Source: Symbiodinium natans (Eukaryota; Sar; Dinophyceae; Suessiales; Symbiodiniaceae). From it: a stretch of 64,000 nt of DNA. The notes under the pieces were generated by a model. That model was not told the origin of the DNA and made no database searches. It was given only the letters and a program-made list of their open reading frames with translations. The position numbers were made by a program, and so were the translations under genes. The stretch covers positions 310,001 through 374,000 of the forward strand of contig CAJNDS010002432.1 in assembly GCA_905221605.1 (NCBI GenBank). The letters are read 5' to 3'. Shown here one piece after another: positions 11,901-21,559 of this stretch (within the stretch, counting starts at the first letter, position 1; the number at the start of each line of letters is the position of its first letter).

Positions 11901-12223
11901 AAGCGGTTCGCTCGCCTGTGTCAGTTGTACCATCTGAGTTGGATGCAGCAGCTATCGCGCAGATTGCTGAGCGTGTGAAGGCAAGCTTTAGTGTTGCCGA
12001 TTTGGAGCTGATGTTGGAAGAGAAGAAGAGAAAGGTTGGAGACCAGCCAACTGAGAGGCCTGCGGAGACGCCAGCTGAGCCTAGCCGATCTTCGCAGGAT
12101 GTGGTGATGGAAACGAGGACGGCTGAGTTGGCGGAGATGAAGGAAGCCGCCAAGGAGCGCCGCGCCAAGTTGATGGAGTCAACTGGAGCTGGCGAGAAGA
12201 AGGGCGAAGAGGATGAAGAATGA
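5615..12223 (+). CDS. pol: copia Pol polyprotein: protease, integrase, RT, RNase H, plus long C-terminal extension
   Basis: An open frame of 2202 codons; codons 1-124 overlap gag and are probably not translated as such. In order: aspartic protease motif DSGAS (residue 234); GAG-pre-integrase-like His/Cys motif ELHRMRGH...CPHC (near 410); integrase core with Asp in LLRTDSE and Glu in GGVERAVRTLKE (510-560); RT with the catalytic YVDD at 1200; RNase H with YADASW (1380), SLSSCEAELRA, HTDSSSAR (D1459) and WCPTAGMIADVLTK (about 1500). The usual copia Pol ends there. This one runs on for about 640 residues: a C-x2-C...C-x2-C pair (1652-1680), a globular part of unknown family, then a charged coiled-coil tail with KRKR. 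No stop interrupts it. Confidence 0.9.
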   Translation: MRCNKGCGQKPLARSFNLFEIPMRERATKENQKAKERNRKASANQAKVLANELQARTRRMWSAMCVVERDIMPAIAGIRREIQARSPIPPMLRRKPRQKDIPRRSPKRESPKEKAKERGKTVAEVSQEGESSDYQLTGGEWNEPESEARVESVLQPLEGLLDEVRKEWIPRSTDEIDWSWEVETRVRIAELEHRISTDLSQMLPSKSVRSLMKPPMNQVKSMEKDDASKWWLIDSGASVTVIAKRYLDEFQILDRKALGPNERYSAANDTPVNVFERVRIRALLPMYEGKQYLGLTSVCVTGVVADVAHNILSTEQMVNTGWEVKFTRREISLRHEKKGVMGYGVSWAGCPWIYLQGDAGKRKKVTFGRTEVRPMDVDDGQRPMEVDQMQSVQSMTKKKQEEMELHRMRGHIPFSSECPHCRMTRGTTQHRRTKDAQDRPVALQADFCFINLVTGTFAKDQPTAPNMKVLVMTEMSTRMIGCLLVGTNADNTSSWIRYWMNAFGLDIAGSAVLLRTDSETAVSALIKRANLGIRIVTQRAPPQGHEAVGGVERAVRTLKELFSTVRLDLRAQGFDLKRSPRAFEFGLIYCAAMHNHHAAAFDGKKSPQELVLQRSLHECGSSLIGATVLAELPDSMKTTALSRFVEAAYVYPEVGGLTHVVSAMVDGCPKHFRAKSIKHIVPLKIGLEHCQHLLKEHDPSDTLAPPILKEKEDGVPDRIEGEADKAFEGRVSEGPTTDMSKVGPPAAWVKEHGGTANCPACGPKRGKANHNAECRKRYDDWLKAQRQRLESKEPTEETPKMDQRSSKDAGVMESGSEPSLLKRPKITYESRPDPKLEEKQSVPTPATEVVDVDMEDFEDPSLPYQGIPDEAMEPGYFEGETPAEDEAIPMEEEKPQMDVDSVPNESSRVPRRLESLTSDVNSVPDESNRVPRLINRIYLDPRLDVPQGPIKMVSSDESPKLVHVTNSILLNKNSTFPESMKVCGSQVWLARPTSVLSEIDGCPLDVDKTVEGRRTELQSMTAHKAGRVVGADEAQKFARQHGIKIIPTRWVIGPKVVNGKEAVRARCVVQDIAKGSTASSLGLSATTPSLEALRTLLAIASVDAMDIATLDVSTAFLHSPLPKGSKAIIQLPKDVSACKDYYVPVFMILDQAMNGLRVAAKAWNLKLATVVKKVGLKQCPTEPSVFEGTVRGKRFLMLCYVDDLILCGTRDAIRLVTDTLNGELKIKETGRITSTGGKITFLGREIERQGSHLRMRVPPAYLDALFETEFCKDLKVVTAPPDIVKTVEKGRASGSDPELSDTAAARYRAVLGRIAWWGQSRPDLSRWMSILSQGQSKPTACFEQALRQVIRFLKGQYHAWQYFGPDGNVPDSGPAQLEVYADASWAPQASLGRRSVSGIAIFYRGCLIKGISRVQGCVSLSSCEAELRAILTAVQESEGLATLIGQLAESDVTIRLHTDSSSARAVLLNRGLSRRVRHLDIAVCYLQERIQEAQTLKVIWCPTAGMIADVLTKCLSQVTFCQHQQAMGIYPGEDVQQVWRICGIRPRVGVQACQCAEATGCSVEQVGSLKSVKKCGEVFENFHLRSPETLREDSSPEVQEMDLWSNRKSFGSSTTEASPSLEPVPLVKDRKMAAEDSRKGEQGAEMKSPFWCKVCKWLFRSEHAAGLSWDESGKPKCEKCKQTVTVSGTDASHAFHLREAEKERRAAGKRGDKGESRGSGQAAPKPKAMPKVIERMVDVFPELADPEPPKWFGDVSWSICRRGTPVDELELKDVVGTLSDKDMLRYQSSYEKLVKPIQEVCELQEKPTKIFGILDVRGQIGGKAIIWEMAVNEGGLYMEVPPGTCGLAMLSFVRYLKRKGIVPVLLLGEHQDLGVLRMVDLLCVLPILGAERIMEDEAESSYYPPWVLRWKRSAKEGSLVFKELVERVRVISMLSCDTLRIHEPELRERPVPKWSFVAYSHYRSVMESVAGFLEDLEKKKEEITDTQRAASWKKVVASETRSGVVWICKCKWHLPTDYVVRFNLTLPADMWQQAFGIMGENVGKLEKEEKDLKRILKAAAEQQDREFEEAERKRKRIADLSAAEEEAAKRAKLEGEAVRSPVSVVPSELDAAAIAQIAERVKASFSVADLELMLEEKKRKVGDQPTERPAETPAEPSRSSQDVVMETRTAELAEMKEAAKERRAKLMESTGAGEKKGEEDEE

Positions 12224-12968
12224 ACTGAGATGCTAAGTGATCTCAGTGGTTGGGTGGGTGAGTGAAACCCGCAGCCATTTTTTGGAAGCCATGGCCGCGT
12301 TGCCGCCATGGAGCGCCCGCGATTTTTCTGGTTAGTGTGAGCCCTTGTTTCAGTGCATGAGAAGTTTGCAAAGAGGAGGCAAAATGATGATGAAACTCAA
12401 CGAGGGACTCTATAGCCCCTTCTGCAAGGCGTCTGATTGCCACCTCTGAAGACGTTTTTGGCTGATGGTACGCTGGAAGAAGCGAAACTATGAAGCCAAT
12501 CTTTTCTTGAAGGATCAGCTAGCCGATGCTAGTTGGTGAGTTTGGTGACCTGGAAGATGCGAGACTGAGGAGGAGTACCACGACAAGGTCGAGTGCTGAG
12601 TGGGAAACATCTGAAGCTTGCATTAATTCGTTTTCACGTGTTTGTCACCACGAACTCTTGGATTCGTTCCAAGACAACCCTGCCCCAGTGCAGGTGGATG
12701 CAAGTTTAATTCGTTTTTCACGTGTTTGGACAACGAACTCTTGGGTTACCAGTGATGTGGACCCAGGACAACCTGCCTGATGGTGGGATCTTGCATGAGT
12801 TTTAAGTTTGATGTCAGAGATCGACTGGTGTGTTGTTTGTTTCGTTTGGTGGCGAGTACGCACCAAGGGAATGTGGCCAGGGCATCCCCTTAGTGTTGAA
12901 GTGCCGAGCTGGGCTTGGACTTCAGATCTTTGACATGAACCCTCAGCAAAATGCGGGGGGTGGAAGAT
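12224..12968 (+). other. copia 3' untranslated region and polypurine tract
   Basis: No coding frame. Two copies of a 40-base segment (AATTCGTTTTTCACGTGTTTG...AACGAACTCTTGG type) occur at 12626-12665 and 12709-12748, followed in both by CAAGACAACC/CAGGACAACC. It is an imperfect tandem duplication with a period of about 83 bp. The tract GCGGGGGGTGGAAGA (12953-12967) sits immediately before the LTR and is the likely plus-strand primer. Confidence 0.6.
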
Positions 12969-13300
12969 TGTGGCTGATCAGTGATGTTTTTGTCATGTTT
13001 TGGATCAGCTTGTATAGGTTTGTTTTGCTTCGGAGTGATTGGGAATCCGTGTGATCCCATCCTCGATGGTTTATGCCTCGTTGATTTCCAAGGAAATCAT
13101 ACGAGTGTGTTTTTGCCCAATACGCTATTTAAAGTGAGTGTGCAGTGTGTAGGAACTTTGTTCTGAAGCTGAGTTTAAGCTCACAAGAGAGAATTCGTTT
13201 AGTTTGTGCACTTCGTGACTTTTGGCTCAAGTGGCTCTGACTGTGAAAAAGAGAGAGTTGTCCGCACTTGTGTGAGAAGTCAGGGTTCGTGCTTTCAAGG
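12969..13300 (+). repeat. copia 3' LTR
   Basis: It starts TGTGGC directly after the polypurine tract and ends just before a primer-binding-like site, giving about 332 bp. A TATA-like TATTTAAAG lies at 13126-13134 and would mark the U3/R boundary. Bases 13164-13299 reappear inverted at 3589-3724. TTTTGGCTCAAG at 13220-13231 equals the last 12 bases of the dinoflagellate spliced leader. LTR limits are inferred, since no direct 5' LTR is present for comparison. Confidence 0.6.
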
Positions 13301-13335
13301 GAAAAGGTACCAGAGGGACCTTCGGTTTTTCACGA
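13301..13335 (+). repeat. Second primer-binding-like leader copy
   Basis: Thirty-five bases nearly identical to 3777-3811, in direct orientation and containing GGTACCAGAGGGACC. Here they follow the 3' LTR, where host sequence would be expected. Confidence 0.8.
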
Positions 13336-15404
13336 AAGATGGAATGGGAGAAGAATGCTCCAAGCACCAAACCCAAATGGGGGTTCAAACTCACAACTAC
13401 AAATCCCAAGATCGAAGATGAAAACAAGGCGAAGGCCAAGGGAAGATGACGATGATGCCGGAAGAAGGACTCGATCTCCGACATCAGAAGTTGTAATGCA
13501 TCTACAAGCTTCACGTGCGGAAGCGGCGTCTACCACTAGTTGTTCGAGCAGGGGGACGTCGCATGAATAAACATCCCACAGCGCTGTTCGTTAATGCTTG
13601 CAGAGAAGTCACAAAGTTTGATCTTGCACACTGAGGCAGCCCTCCTAGTGTGTTAGTGATTGATTACTTCAGCCGCACATCTGGATCTTGGGTCCTTCTT
13701 CGAGGTGAAGCAGCAGTGCTTGCAAAACAAACTCGAACCGGCTGCAAATTCGGTCTTCTCTTGGCGGGTACGACCCCGCTCTAGAGCCTTTTGCTCAACA
13801 TCGTCCAGGTCGGATGACATCACTGTTACGCAGGTCGGCGAGCAGTTCCATTAGCTTGGTCTCTGCCAGCTGCTTTATTCTTTGTTTGAAAGTCTTTGAA
13901 GATCTGCTCCGCGTCATGTGTCCAAGCATGAAGGCACGGGTGGCAAAATGAATTCCATACTCTGGGCACGGTTTTTTAGCGCGTTGTTTTTGTGTTTCGA
14001 CAAGCTGAGAATGAGAAACTTGTGGGACCCCATAATCCTTCGCCAAGCTACGCTCTGGCCTCCGTTTAGATGTTCGGTTAAGTTTCCAGATCAGCATGCG
14101 CTGTAAGCCGCTTGGCGCGGAGTTTGTGTTGCCGTGTCAGAGCATGTCTACCTCTAAGTACCTGCGTAAGTCTGCCAAAGTTATAAGATCCAATCTTTGG
14201 ACGGTGTGCAAGTGTTCTGTCCTTAAAGTGATTCTAGCTGACGATGGCTTTCAAGTACGTGAAAGAGTGAATGTCTATGCATGTGCACGTAGGACTTTTC
14301 CCTTGGGCTGTCTTGCGTGTGAACCTTCTAAGCTGTTCAGCTCCCGAACCTGCGCATTTAAGCATAGCCTTGCTTTTTGCGGGGCTGACCATTCCCATAT
14401 CGATGTTGAGGAGATCAACTGTGGCCTGGTAGTCGATCTTGGCTGCAAGTTTTTCACTGATAAGGTGTGAAAAGATGAGCCAGAGGAGGGGTGCGTATCC
14501 GTGCCATCATGGTTGATGTGGTAGTGGGCGTGTTGATGCCAACACATGACAATCTGTATGAATCATCATGAAGCTCAACGTGATACACAGATTTCACGAC
14601 ACGATCTCTGGCAGACACCATGACGAGGATCACTGCTTTTCAGCGAGACATCTCAATCGACGAAGAGCCACCCAACAGTATGGGAGACTTTAGAGGCATT
14701 GACCGGCTTGGCCCTGCAGGTTATTATCGGCCTCCAACTGCGGAGAGACACGCTCAAGCAGTCACCAGCTGCCGCGCTTGTCCAATAGACGTCAGCTGAG
14801 TACTAATCCGGCTCCTCAATAGCAGCAATATATGCTAGCTTAAGCAAGTCTACGTGTCTGACTGTTTGCAGTCAGCCACTTCCAGAAGCGGACATCCTCA
14901 AGTATGGTGCTTCGGAACTTCTTGGACACAAACCGTTTATGCAAGCACACAGAAACATGAACAACGCCGCGCAAAGTGTCAATGCTGTGCCCTACTAGGA
15001 GATTGCATCACGATGGCCATCTTCACGGTCAGGACTGTGAATGACCTCATTCTGCACATGTTGCCACGCTTCGAAGAGACAAGTGCCGTCAGTGTGCCCG
15101 GCTGGGCTCCTTGTACATAGACCATGCCGTCTAGTGTACAGCGTCTCTAGTCTTATACATACTAAGTGACGATTTAGCCAGGCCGAGACGCTGCATCCGA
15201 CACTGTTGCCTCGGCAATTCATGCTGAAGCAGTTTTTGTTTGTACCACTGTGCACCAATCTCTTGACTGGTTGAGTAGGACGCAAGTTTGCAGCTATTCG
15301 TAGCGGGACTTGCCCATTATGGTTCTTGCTCATGAAGCACCGGTGCAAAGCACTGCCATGTACCTGACGCCAAGCTGAGTGACCGGCTGCGATTGAAATG
15401 AAAA
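13336..15404. other. No recognisable gene
   Basis: About 2 kb with only short frames. One runs 13268-13570 (Arg/Asp/Ser-rich, starting in the LTR) and another 14096-14470; neither has a family motif. No RNA gene or repeat array recognised. Confidence 0.4.
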
Positions 15405-15413
15405 TAGTAGTAG

Positions 15414-15507
<94 letters not shown>

Positions 15508-15526
15508 CGTAGTAGTAGTAGTAGTA
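15405..15526 (+). repeat. (TAG)n microsatellite
   Basis: About 40 TAG/GTA triplets with one GTC interruption. Long frames reading poly-Val or poly-Tyr across it are artefacts of the triplet repeat. Confidence 0.97.
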
Positions 15527-15689
15527 CGCGCTGGTTACGTACGCGACGGTGTGGTGCTTGCGCAGGACTGGCAGGAAATGCATGCGTTTTACAGTGTTTT
15601 CAGCTGATGGCAGGTGATTGGCAGGGTTTGTCTTTTCTTGGTTTTTTTTGACATGCAAGACACTGAGCGGACTTGAGTGCTGGGCTCAA

Positions 15690-15929
15690 GCGGACATGGA
15701 TGCTCTGGTGACGCGGACGTTATCATCGTGCGGACATAAATGCTCCGGTAGCAGGGACGTTATCGTCGTGCGGACATGGATGCTCTGGCCATTCGCAAGC
15801 CATGAAGCCACGAAGTGTCGCAAATACCGATGTTTTTGCATGGCGGTTATCATCGTAAGGACATGGATGCTCTGGCCATTGCAAACGCAGTGGTCACACA
15901 AACGTTATCATCGCGCGGACATGGATGCT
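15690..15929 (+). repeat. 40-bp minisatellite, left part
   Basis: Units of the type GCGGACATGGATGCTCTGG followed by TAACACGGACGTTATCATCGT, five degenerate copies. A distinct block, GCCACGAAGTGTCGCAAAT with its following bases, lies at 15806-15838. Both the unit and this block recur at 28960-29128, on the other side of element E1, so one array was split by the insertion. Confidence 0.9.
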
Positions 15930-15930
15930 C

Positions 15931-16079
15931 CGGGTTTTTGGTTCCCGTGTGTTTTCCCACAAGTGAATCATGCACCGCCGTTTGCATTTTGCCCAGGCAT
16001 GCCCTTGCACAGCTGGAGCATCTCCGGCTCACAGCTGGCCTTGACCTAACCCCTAGGTGGGGCCTTCTGCTTTTCTTCG
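15931..16079 (+). repeat. E1 split repeat A1
   Basis: It matches A2 (28445-28592) and the start of E2 at 35214. It contains CCGTTTGCATTTTGCCCAGG (15973-15992), which may be a decayed spliced-leader-like sequence. The match to A2 stops at TTTTCTTCG. Confidence 0.9.
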
Positions 16080-16162
16080 GTCAAGGCCTTCTACGCTCTT
16101 AGTGCTTTCTAGAGCCTCCAGGCCCTGTAACCCCGGTGTTTCGTAGCCTGCCTTTTCCTGCC

Positions 16163-17162
16163 ATGGCCTATCGCGCAAACATGCCCATCCGCACAGAGGT
16201 TCGCAGTGCCTTTGATGATGGGCGTCACGACTACGTTGGCACTTGGGAACAGCTGGTCTACTTGCATGAGGGGAGACTGGCCCTCTTTGCACATCCTGCC
16301 CGAGATGACCACACTACGCCTACTGCAGAGGCCTCCGCTTCGGGAGCTGCGAGACACACTCCTCTTGGAGCTTTTGATTTGCCTACTACAATGGATGCGC
16401 GCACGGCCCCATCCGAGCCCCATCTTGGAGTTACGAGATCCACTCCTCTTGGAGCCTCCAGCTCGACTACTACATTGGACGCGCCTATGGGCCCCGCCGA
16501 ACACTTTGTTGAAGCTAAGCGTCTTACTCCTCTTGGAGCCTCAGACTCGCCTTCTGCGCCTGATGACTTCATGCCTTCAGCAGAGACGTTGCCACCTTCG
16601 CCCCAGCCGGGTGCAGCCAGGTCGGCCGACACGCCCAACGAGCCTCATGACCTGCAATACATAAGGTCCTTGCTTGTATACATGCACAACCACCTGGCCT
16701 GCCAAGATGCCTTGAGCCGCACCCTTATGCAAACAGCAGAATCCAGGCGCTTAGAGTTGCATGCAGTTTCCGCCAAATTGCAGGAAACACGTGCCAGCCT
16801 GGCCCTTGCTCAACAGGCCTACACCGATCTCAGGCACGAACTCGATATAGCACCTCTGCCGATTTTTTGGCCTATCGCATTCGCGCAGAAGCAGAACTGG
16901 CTTATCTTAGAGAAGCCTTGAGGCCCATGCCCTCCCAAATCAATACCCTCAAGCGCATTGCCATCTTGCCCTACAATGCACAGCTTCAGGCCCTACGTAC
17001 CTTCCAGGTCCCAGCAAACAGGTGGGAAGAGGATTGACACGACCTGCTGCGTAGAGAAATTCTACACCTAGAGGACCGCCTCCTTCGCCTCGTTGCCCCG
17101 CTGCCAAGGCCTATTTTCAGATCCAGGCCAGCCTCCCGCATCCTGCCTTGCCTCGGCCACTG
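16163..17162 (+). pseudogene. E1 ORF1 (coiled-coil protein), broken
   Basis: The ATG at 16163 opens MAYRANMPIRTEVRS, shared with the E2 copy at 35439. Conserved parts follow: repeated TPLGAS units (three to four copies, residues about 60-140), a helical HNHLACQDA...RRLELHAVSAKLQE coiled coil, then PMPSQINTLKRIAILPYNA and LEDRLLRL. The frame breaks near 16850, where the E2 copy reads on through DFLAYRIRTEAE, and a further stop lies near 17034. ORF1 probably acts as an accessory or nucleic-acid-binding protein of the element; no enzyme motif is present. Similarity to the intact E2 copy is the basis of the call. Confidence 0.75.
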
Positions 17163-18719
17163 AGATAGCCCATCCACCTCGGATGATTGTGCAAGCATCT
17201 CAGTTGAGCAGTCCTACGCGACATGCCTCCCCGACGCTTGCCTAGCCCACGCCAGAATAACAGCTATGTTGGAGATAGCTCATACGCCCAGGATGCTTGC
17301 GTAGCATCTCCTGCCCAAGATGAGCGAAACCTACCCAGCCCCTCTGCGTTGGTCCTGCGGCCGCAGCCCCATCGGGGCCGATTTCAGCGTGAATTTTTCA
17401 CACAAGCGCAGAGCATGTGATCTCAGCCTTTTGCCGCGTAACATACGCAGGCCATAATTTCTGCCCCTACCCTCCCGCCAGGTGCTCGCGACGACTACCT
17501 CAGCATCACCAACAACGAGAACGACCGCGTGGAGGACAACTCTAAGCCCTATTTGGGGAGTGGCACTCCCGCAGGCCTTCCTTCAGGTGATACCCTCAAA
17601 GCTAGACCTGCCAACACCGAGGCTCTAAAGACTGGAGCGTGCACACAGGCCCTGCCTCCTCAGCTTGGGTTTCGGCATTGCCCTCTTGCAACGCCGCCTC
17701 GCCGAGTGCCCCTCCGTGCTCCAGCGTTGCCACCCTGCTATGAGCTGCAGGCCCTCGCCTAAAAATCTCTGCGCCATGAGAAGCAAGCTTTTCCCAATAA
17801 TCAAAACAGGGAAGTTGCGTAAAATTGCACAAGCCGCAACTAGGTCCAGCACTTGCGCACGCAGCATGTGATGGCAGCCTCCCCCCCCCCATGCCCCCCT
17901 TGTTTGCTTAACTTATAGGGGTTTGGGATGAAGCGCTGGCACACGCCACCAAAGCCTCAAGGGTGGCCGCGCTTTCTATGCTGCAGCCTAAGGGGGCCCG
18001 CCCCTTTTCTTCGCCCGCAGCCTCCAGCCAAGCCAGCCTTCATCACAGTCTGCGGCCTTGAGACGAGAGGCCTCAAAGGAGGCCAAAGCTGCTACGTTAG
18101 CCGCCAGCTTTAGGCCACAGCGTCAAGGGGGGGCAAGATCTAGCCTCGAGCCTCAGCCCGAGGCCTACGGGCCAGCGCCTTCGGCCCCAAGCCACTGCTA
18201 TCTATCTCGGCCTTCAGCTTCAGGCCGCAGCCCATAGCACCCCTCGGGGTTTCAAAATCACACGCAGCCACAAAGCACGCAGCAACGCCGTTTCTGCCTG
18301 CGTCTGCCTACATTTTTCAAGCAGAATCTTTCCCCCAGGGATGGTGCCCATAAGTCAGCCTGACAGCGCCAAGGCTCCCAGACATCGAGCGGGCTGCCTT
18401 CAGGGATAAAATGACACGCAGGCACATCAAAGCACCAGCAATGCTGTTTTTGCCTGCGTTGGCCTTGCTTTTCATGCAAAATCCTGCCCTAGGCATGCTC
18501 CTCAACAGCCAGCAGGGCAGGACAAGGACTCCCAGAAATCGAGCGCGCCAGGAAGCTTCGCCTTCTTATTGACCTTGCAGGCACACAGCCTACGATGTAT
18601 GCCTGGGCGAACTCGCCAATACCCAGCCTCCGCAGCCAAGCCCCCTTCACAGCCCTGAGCCTGAAACGCCTTTGGGGAACTGGCGCCTCCAGCCTAAGGA
18701 GTGGCCCCGTTTTAGCTGC
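17163..18719. other. Degenerate E1 interior
   Basis: GC-rich and Pro/Ala-biased in all frames, without recognised domains. CTCCCAGACATCGAGC-type words at 18370 and 18525 match the repeat family at 26205-26930. Confidence 0.4.
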
Positions 18720-20405
18720 ACGCGCGATGCCCCCCTTGGCAGTGAGGAAAAGTCTCAAAGCCCTTGAGACATCTGTGCAACGGGCAGGAGCGCAGGAGGG
18801 AAACTTTGGAGAACTGGTGAACTCTAGCCCAGGAAATGGCCTTCGGAAAGCATCGCTCGAAGCCCGTCCTTTCAGCATGAGGCGGAGTCTCAAAACTCTT
18901 GAGGCATCTGCCAAATACAAGAAGCCTCAAAACTGTCAGGCGCCAATGGTCCAGCTACTGCTTAGGAATATCACCCTAGCGTCCGTGTGCGCAGCTCGCG
19001 ACGCCAGCCCGGCCATGTTGCCTGAGTTTTTGGGGGTTTAGGATGACACTGCCCACACGCGGTACACAGCGATGCCATCTGTGCCTATGCATTTTGCTAC
19101 CACTCCTGAGCATCGACGCCCATCCTTTGGCCATGAGGTGAAGTCTCAAACCTTTTGAGACATCGGTGCAATCACTAGCAGCTTCAAAACTTCAGGCACA
19201 AATGGTCCAGCCACTGCTTAGAAAAAGCTGCCTTAACAGGAAATTTGCCCTCGCGTCCGTGTGCGCAGCCCCCGACGCCAGCCTGGCCATCCTGCTTGAG
19301 CTCCTAGGGGTTTAGGATGGCACACTCCCACACGCTGCCCGCGACAATGCCTTCCATGCCTAGGTTTTTGGCTACCGCTTCTCATGCATTTTCGCCTTGA
19401 CACGCGGTGAAGCCCGTCCCCTGAACATGCGGAGAAGCTTCAAAGCTTTTGGGGCATCGGTGCAAAACACAAGGACTTCAAAACTTTCAGGCACGAAAGT
19501 CCAGTCAAGGCCTAAGCAACCGCCCTCACGTCCGCGCGCGCCGCTCGTGAATCCAGCCCGGCCATCCTACCTGAGTTCTTGAGGGTTTAGGATGACACGC
19601 GCCCACGCCCGCCCGCAACACTGCCATCCATGCCCATGTATAGGCTACTACTTCTCGTGTTTTTTCGCCTTGAGAGTGGTCAAGCCCGTCCCCTGACCAT
19701 GAGAAGAAGCCTCAAAGCTTTTGGGGCATCGGTGCAACTCACAAGGACTTCAAATCTTTCAGGCACGAAGTCCAGCCGATTTCTAGGAAGTCTGCCCTCA
19801 CGTCCGTGCGCAGCTCGCGACGCCAGCCTGGCCATCCTGCCTGAGCTCCCCGGCGTTTTGGATGGCACACTCCCACACGCTGCCCTCGACAATGCCTTCC
19901 ATGCCTAGGTTTTCGGCTACCGCTTCTCATGCATTTTCGCCTTGACACGCGGTGAAGCCCGTCCCCTGAACGTGCGGAGAAGCTTCAAAGCTTTTGGGGC
20001 ATCTGTGCAAAACACAAGGACTTCAAAACTGTCAAGCACCAAAGTCCAGCCTATGCCTAAGAAAACCGCCTCACGTCGGTTGCCTGGCCTTCCAGCCTGA
20101 CTTTTAGGGGCTGAGGATAGCTCGTGCCCATACGCTGCCAGCGACAATGCCAATGTATGCTTATATGTGCTAGCCTACCACGTCTCATGCTTTTTTCGCC
20201 TTGAGAGTTTTGGTCAAGCCCGCCCCTTGACCATGAAGAGAAGTCCTAAAACTTTTGGGGCTCCGGCGCAATCCACAAGAACCTCAAAAAAAAAAAATGT
20301 CAGGCACGAAGGTCCAGCCAATGCCTATGAAAACCGCTCTCGCGTCTGCGTGCGCAGCTCGCGACGCCAGCCCGGCCACCCCGCCTGAATTCTTGGGGGT
20401 CTAGG
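18720..20405 (+). repeat. ~270-bp satellite, array 1
   Basis: About seven units marked by CCATGAGAAGAAGCCTCAAAG-type landmarks near 18875, 19131, 19423, 19697, 19966 and 20229 (spacing 256-292). Each unit also carries TTCAGGCACAAAAGTCCAGC, CGCGACGCCAGCCCGGCCAT and a GGGTTTAGGATGGCACGC block. Units differ by perhaps 10-20% with indels. The 60-150-codon frames across units are not consistent with a protein. Confidence 0.85.
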
Positions 20406-20727
20406 ATGGCGCGCGCCCAATGCCATCCATGCCTAGGCATCATGCATTTTTGCCTAGAGAGATGCGGTCAAGCTCGTCCCTTTGCCCTGAAGAGGCCTGT
20501 GTGCGCCAATTCTGACATCTTGCGAAATGCACAGACAGACTTAGGCATTGGCCTCCGAGGGACTCACAGCGCCCAGCGTGCGATCTGGGCAGCAAGGGAT
20601 GCCCAGACCCCCGCTGCAGCGAATCCCCCACAAGGAAATGGCATGCACTGGTGCAAGCGCGCTGCTTGTTTCGCCGGGCCTATATCAGGCCCACGTATTG
20701 ACATGCTCTGCATGTCATAGTTACGTG

Positions 20728-21420
20728 GTCCGCCTCGGACCTACACTGGAGCCTTGCCCAGCCGCCTGCCGCCTGTGCCTGAATCGAAGATCCCGCTCTT
20801 CCTTGCAAGGATTGATGGTCCGCCTCGGACTCACGCTGGAGTTTTTTCCCAGCTGCCTACTTATTGCTCATGCCTCACCGCAAAAGCCCTGCCACTGTTT
20901 CTTCTTGCAGCGCGCTGCTTGTTCTCGCCGGGCTTGTTCTTAGGCCCACGTCTAGACATGCTCTGCGTGTCATAGACTCGTGGTCCGCCTCGGACTCACG
21001 CTGGGACTTGCCCAGCCGCCTATGCCCGAATCGGAAGCTTCAGCATTCCCCTCGCAAGCGCATTGCTCCTGCCGCCAGGCTTATCTTATGTCCACGCATG
21101 GACATTCCTTGCATGTCACAGACTACTGGTCCGCCTCGGACTTACGCTGGAACTTTGCCCAGCCGCCTACGCCTGCGTGCCTGGCTCTAGACGCAAATTT
21201 TGCTTGCCAACAGCGGTGCGCTCAGATGCCATTGTGTTCGCCCCACGCCCACATTTAGACATGCCCTGCGTGTCATAGACTGGTGGTCCGTCTCGGACTC
21301 ACGCTGGAGTTCTGCCCAGCTGCCTCCGCCTGAGTCGGAAGACTCCGCCTTCTCCTCCATCTTCGGGGGAAGCGCATCCGCCTCGGATGTTTCTCAGTGT
21401 TTTGGGGCTGGCCCAGCCCC
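20728..21420 (+). repeat. TGGTCCGCCTCGGACT tandem repeat
   Basis: Five units begin at about 20728, 20816, 20979, 21127 and 21281, each with TGGTCCGCCTCGGACTCAC followed by a CCCAGCCGCC block. Spacing is 88-163 bp. This is a different sequence family from the 270-bp satellite. Confidence 0.8.
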
Positions 21421-21559
21421 GCACAGCCTACAGTGACTGCTTTCCCGCGGGCAGTCTGCGCCATCAAGCTGGAACTTTGCATTTCATGCAATTGGGCCCA
21501 AAAGCTCGTGAGCACCTGCTCTCGGCAGTCCCTGCACAGGGCCCGCCTGCCGCCGACGC

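Larger units (their letters stand above)
3589..13335 (+). mobile_element. Ty1/copia-type LTR retrotransposon, rearranged 5' end
   Basis: Domain order is gag with a zinc knuckle, protease, integrase, reverse transcriptase, RNase H. Integrase before RT defines Ty1/copia (Pseudoviridae-like) rather than Ty3. The 3' side has a polypurine tract at 12953-12967, directly followed by an LTR beginning TG at 12969. The 5' side lacks a direct LTR. Both long reading frames are open throughout, so decay has been slight since insertion. Confidence 0.9.

Noticed and set aside
5826-12309. Antisense frames of 60-215 codons across the copia element
   Set aside because: They mirror the long sense frames and have no motifs of their own.
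14096-14470. 124-codon frame as a host gene
   Set aside because: No recognisable motif, no homologous copy in the window and unremarkable composition; not supportable.
15317-15658. Poly-Tyr and poly-Val frames over the first (TAG)n array
   Set aside because: Same artefact of a triplet repeat.
20281-20297. Poly(A) tract as a retroposed tail
   Set aside because: It is a short A run inside one satellite unit, with no gene or target duplication around it.
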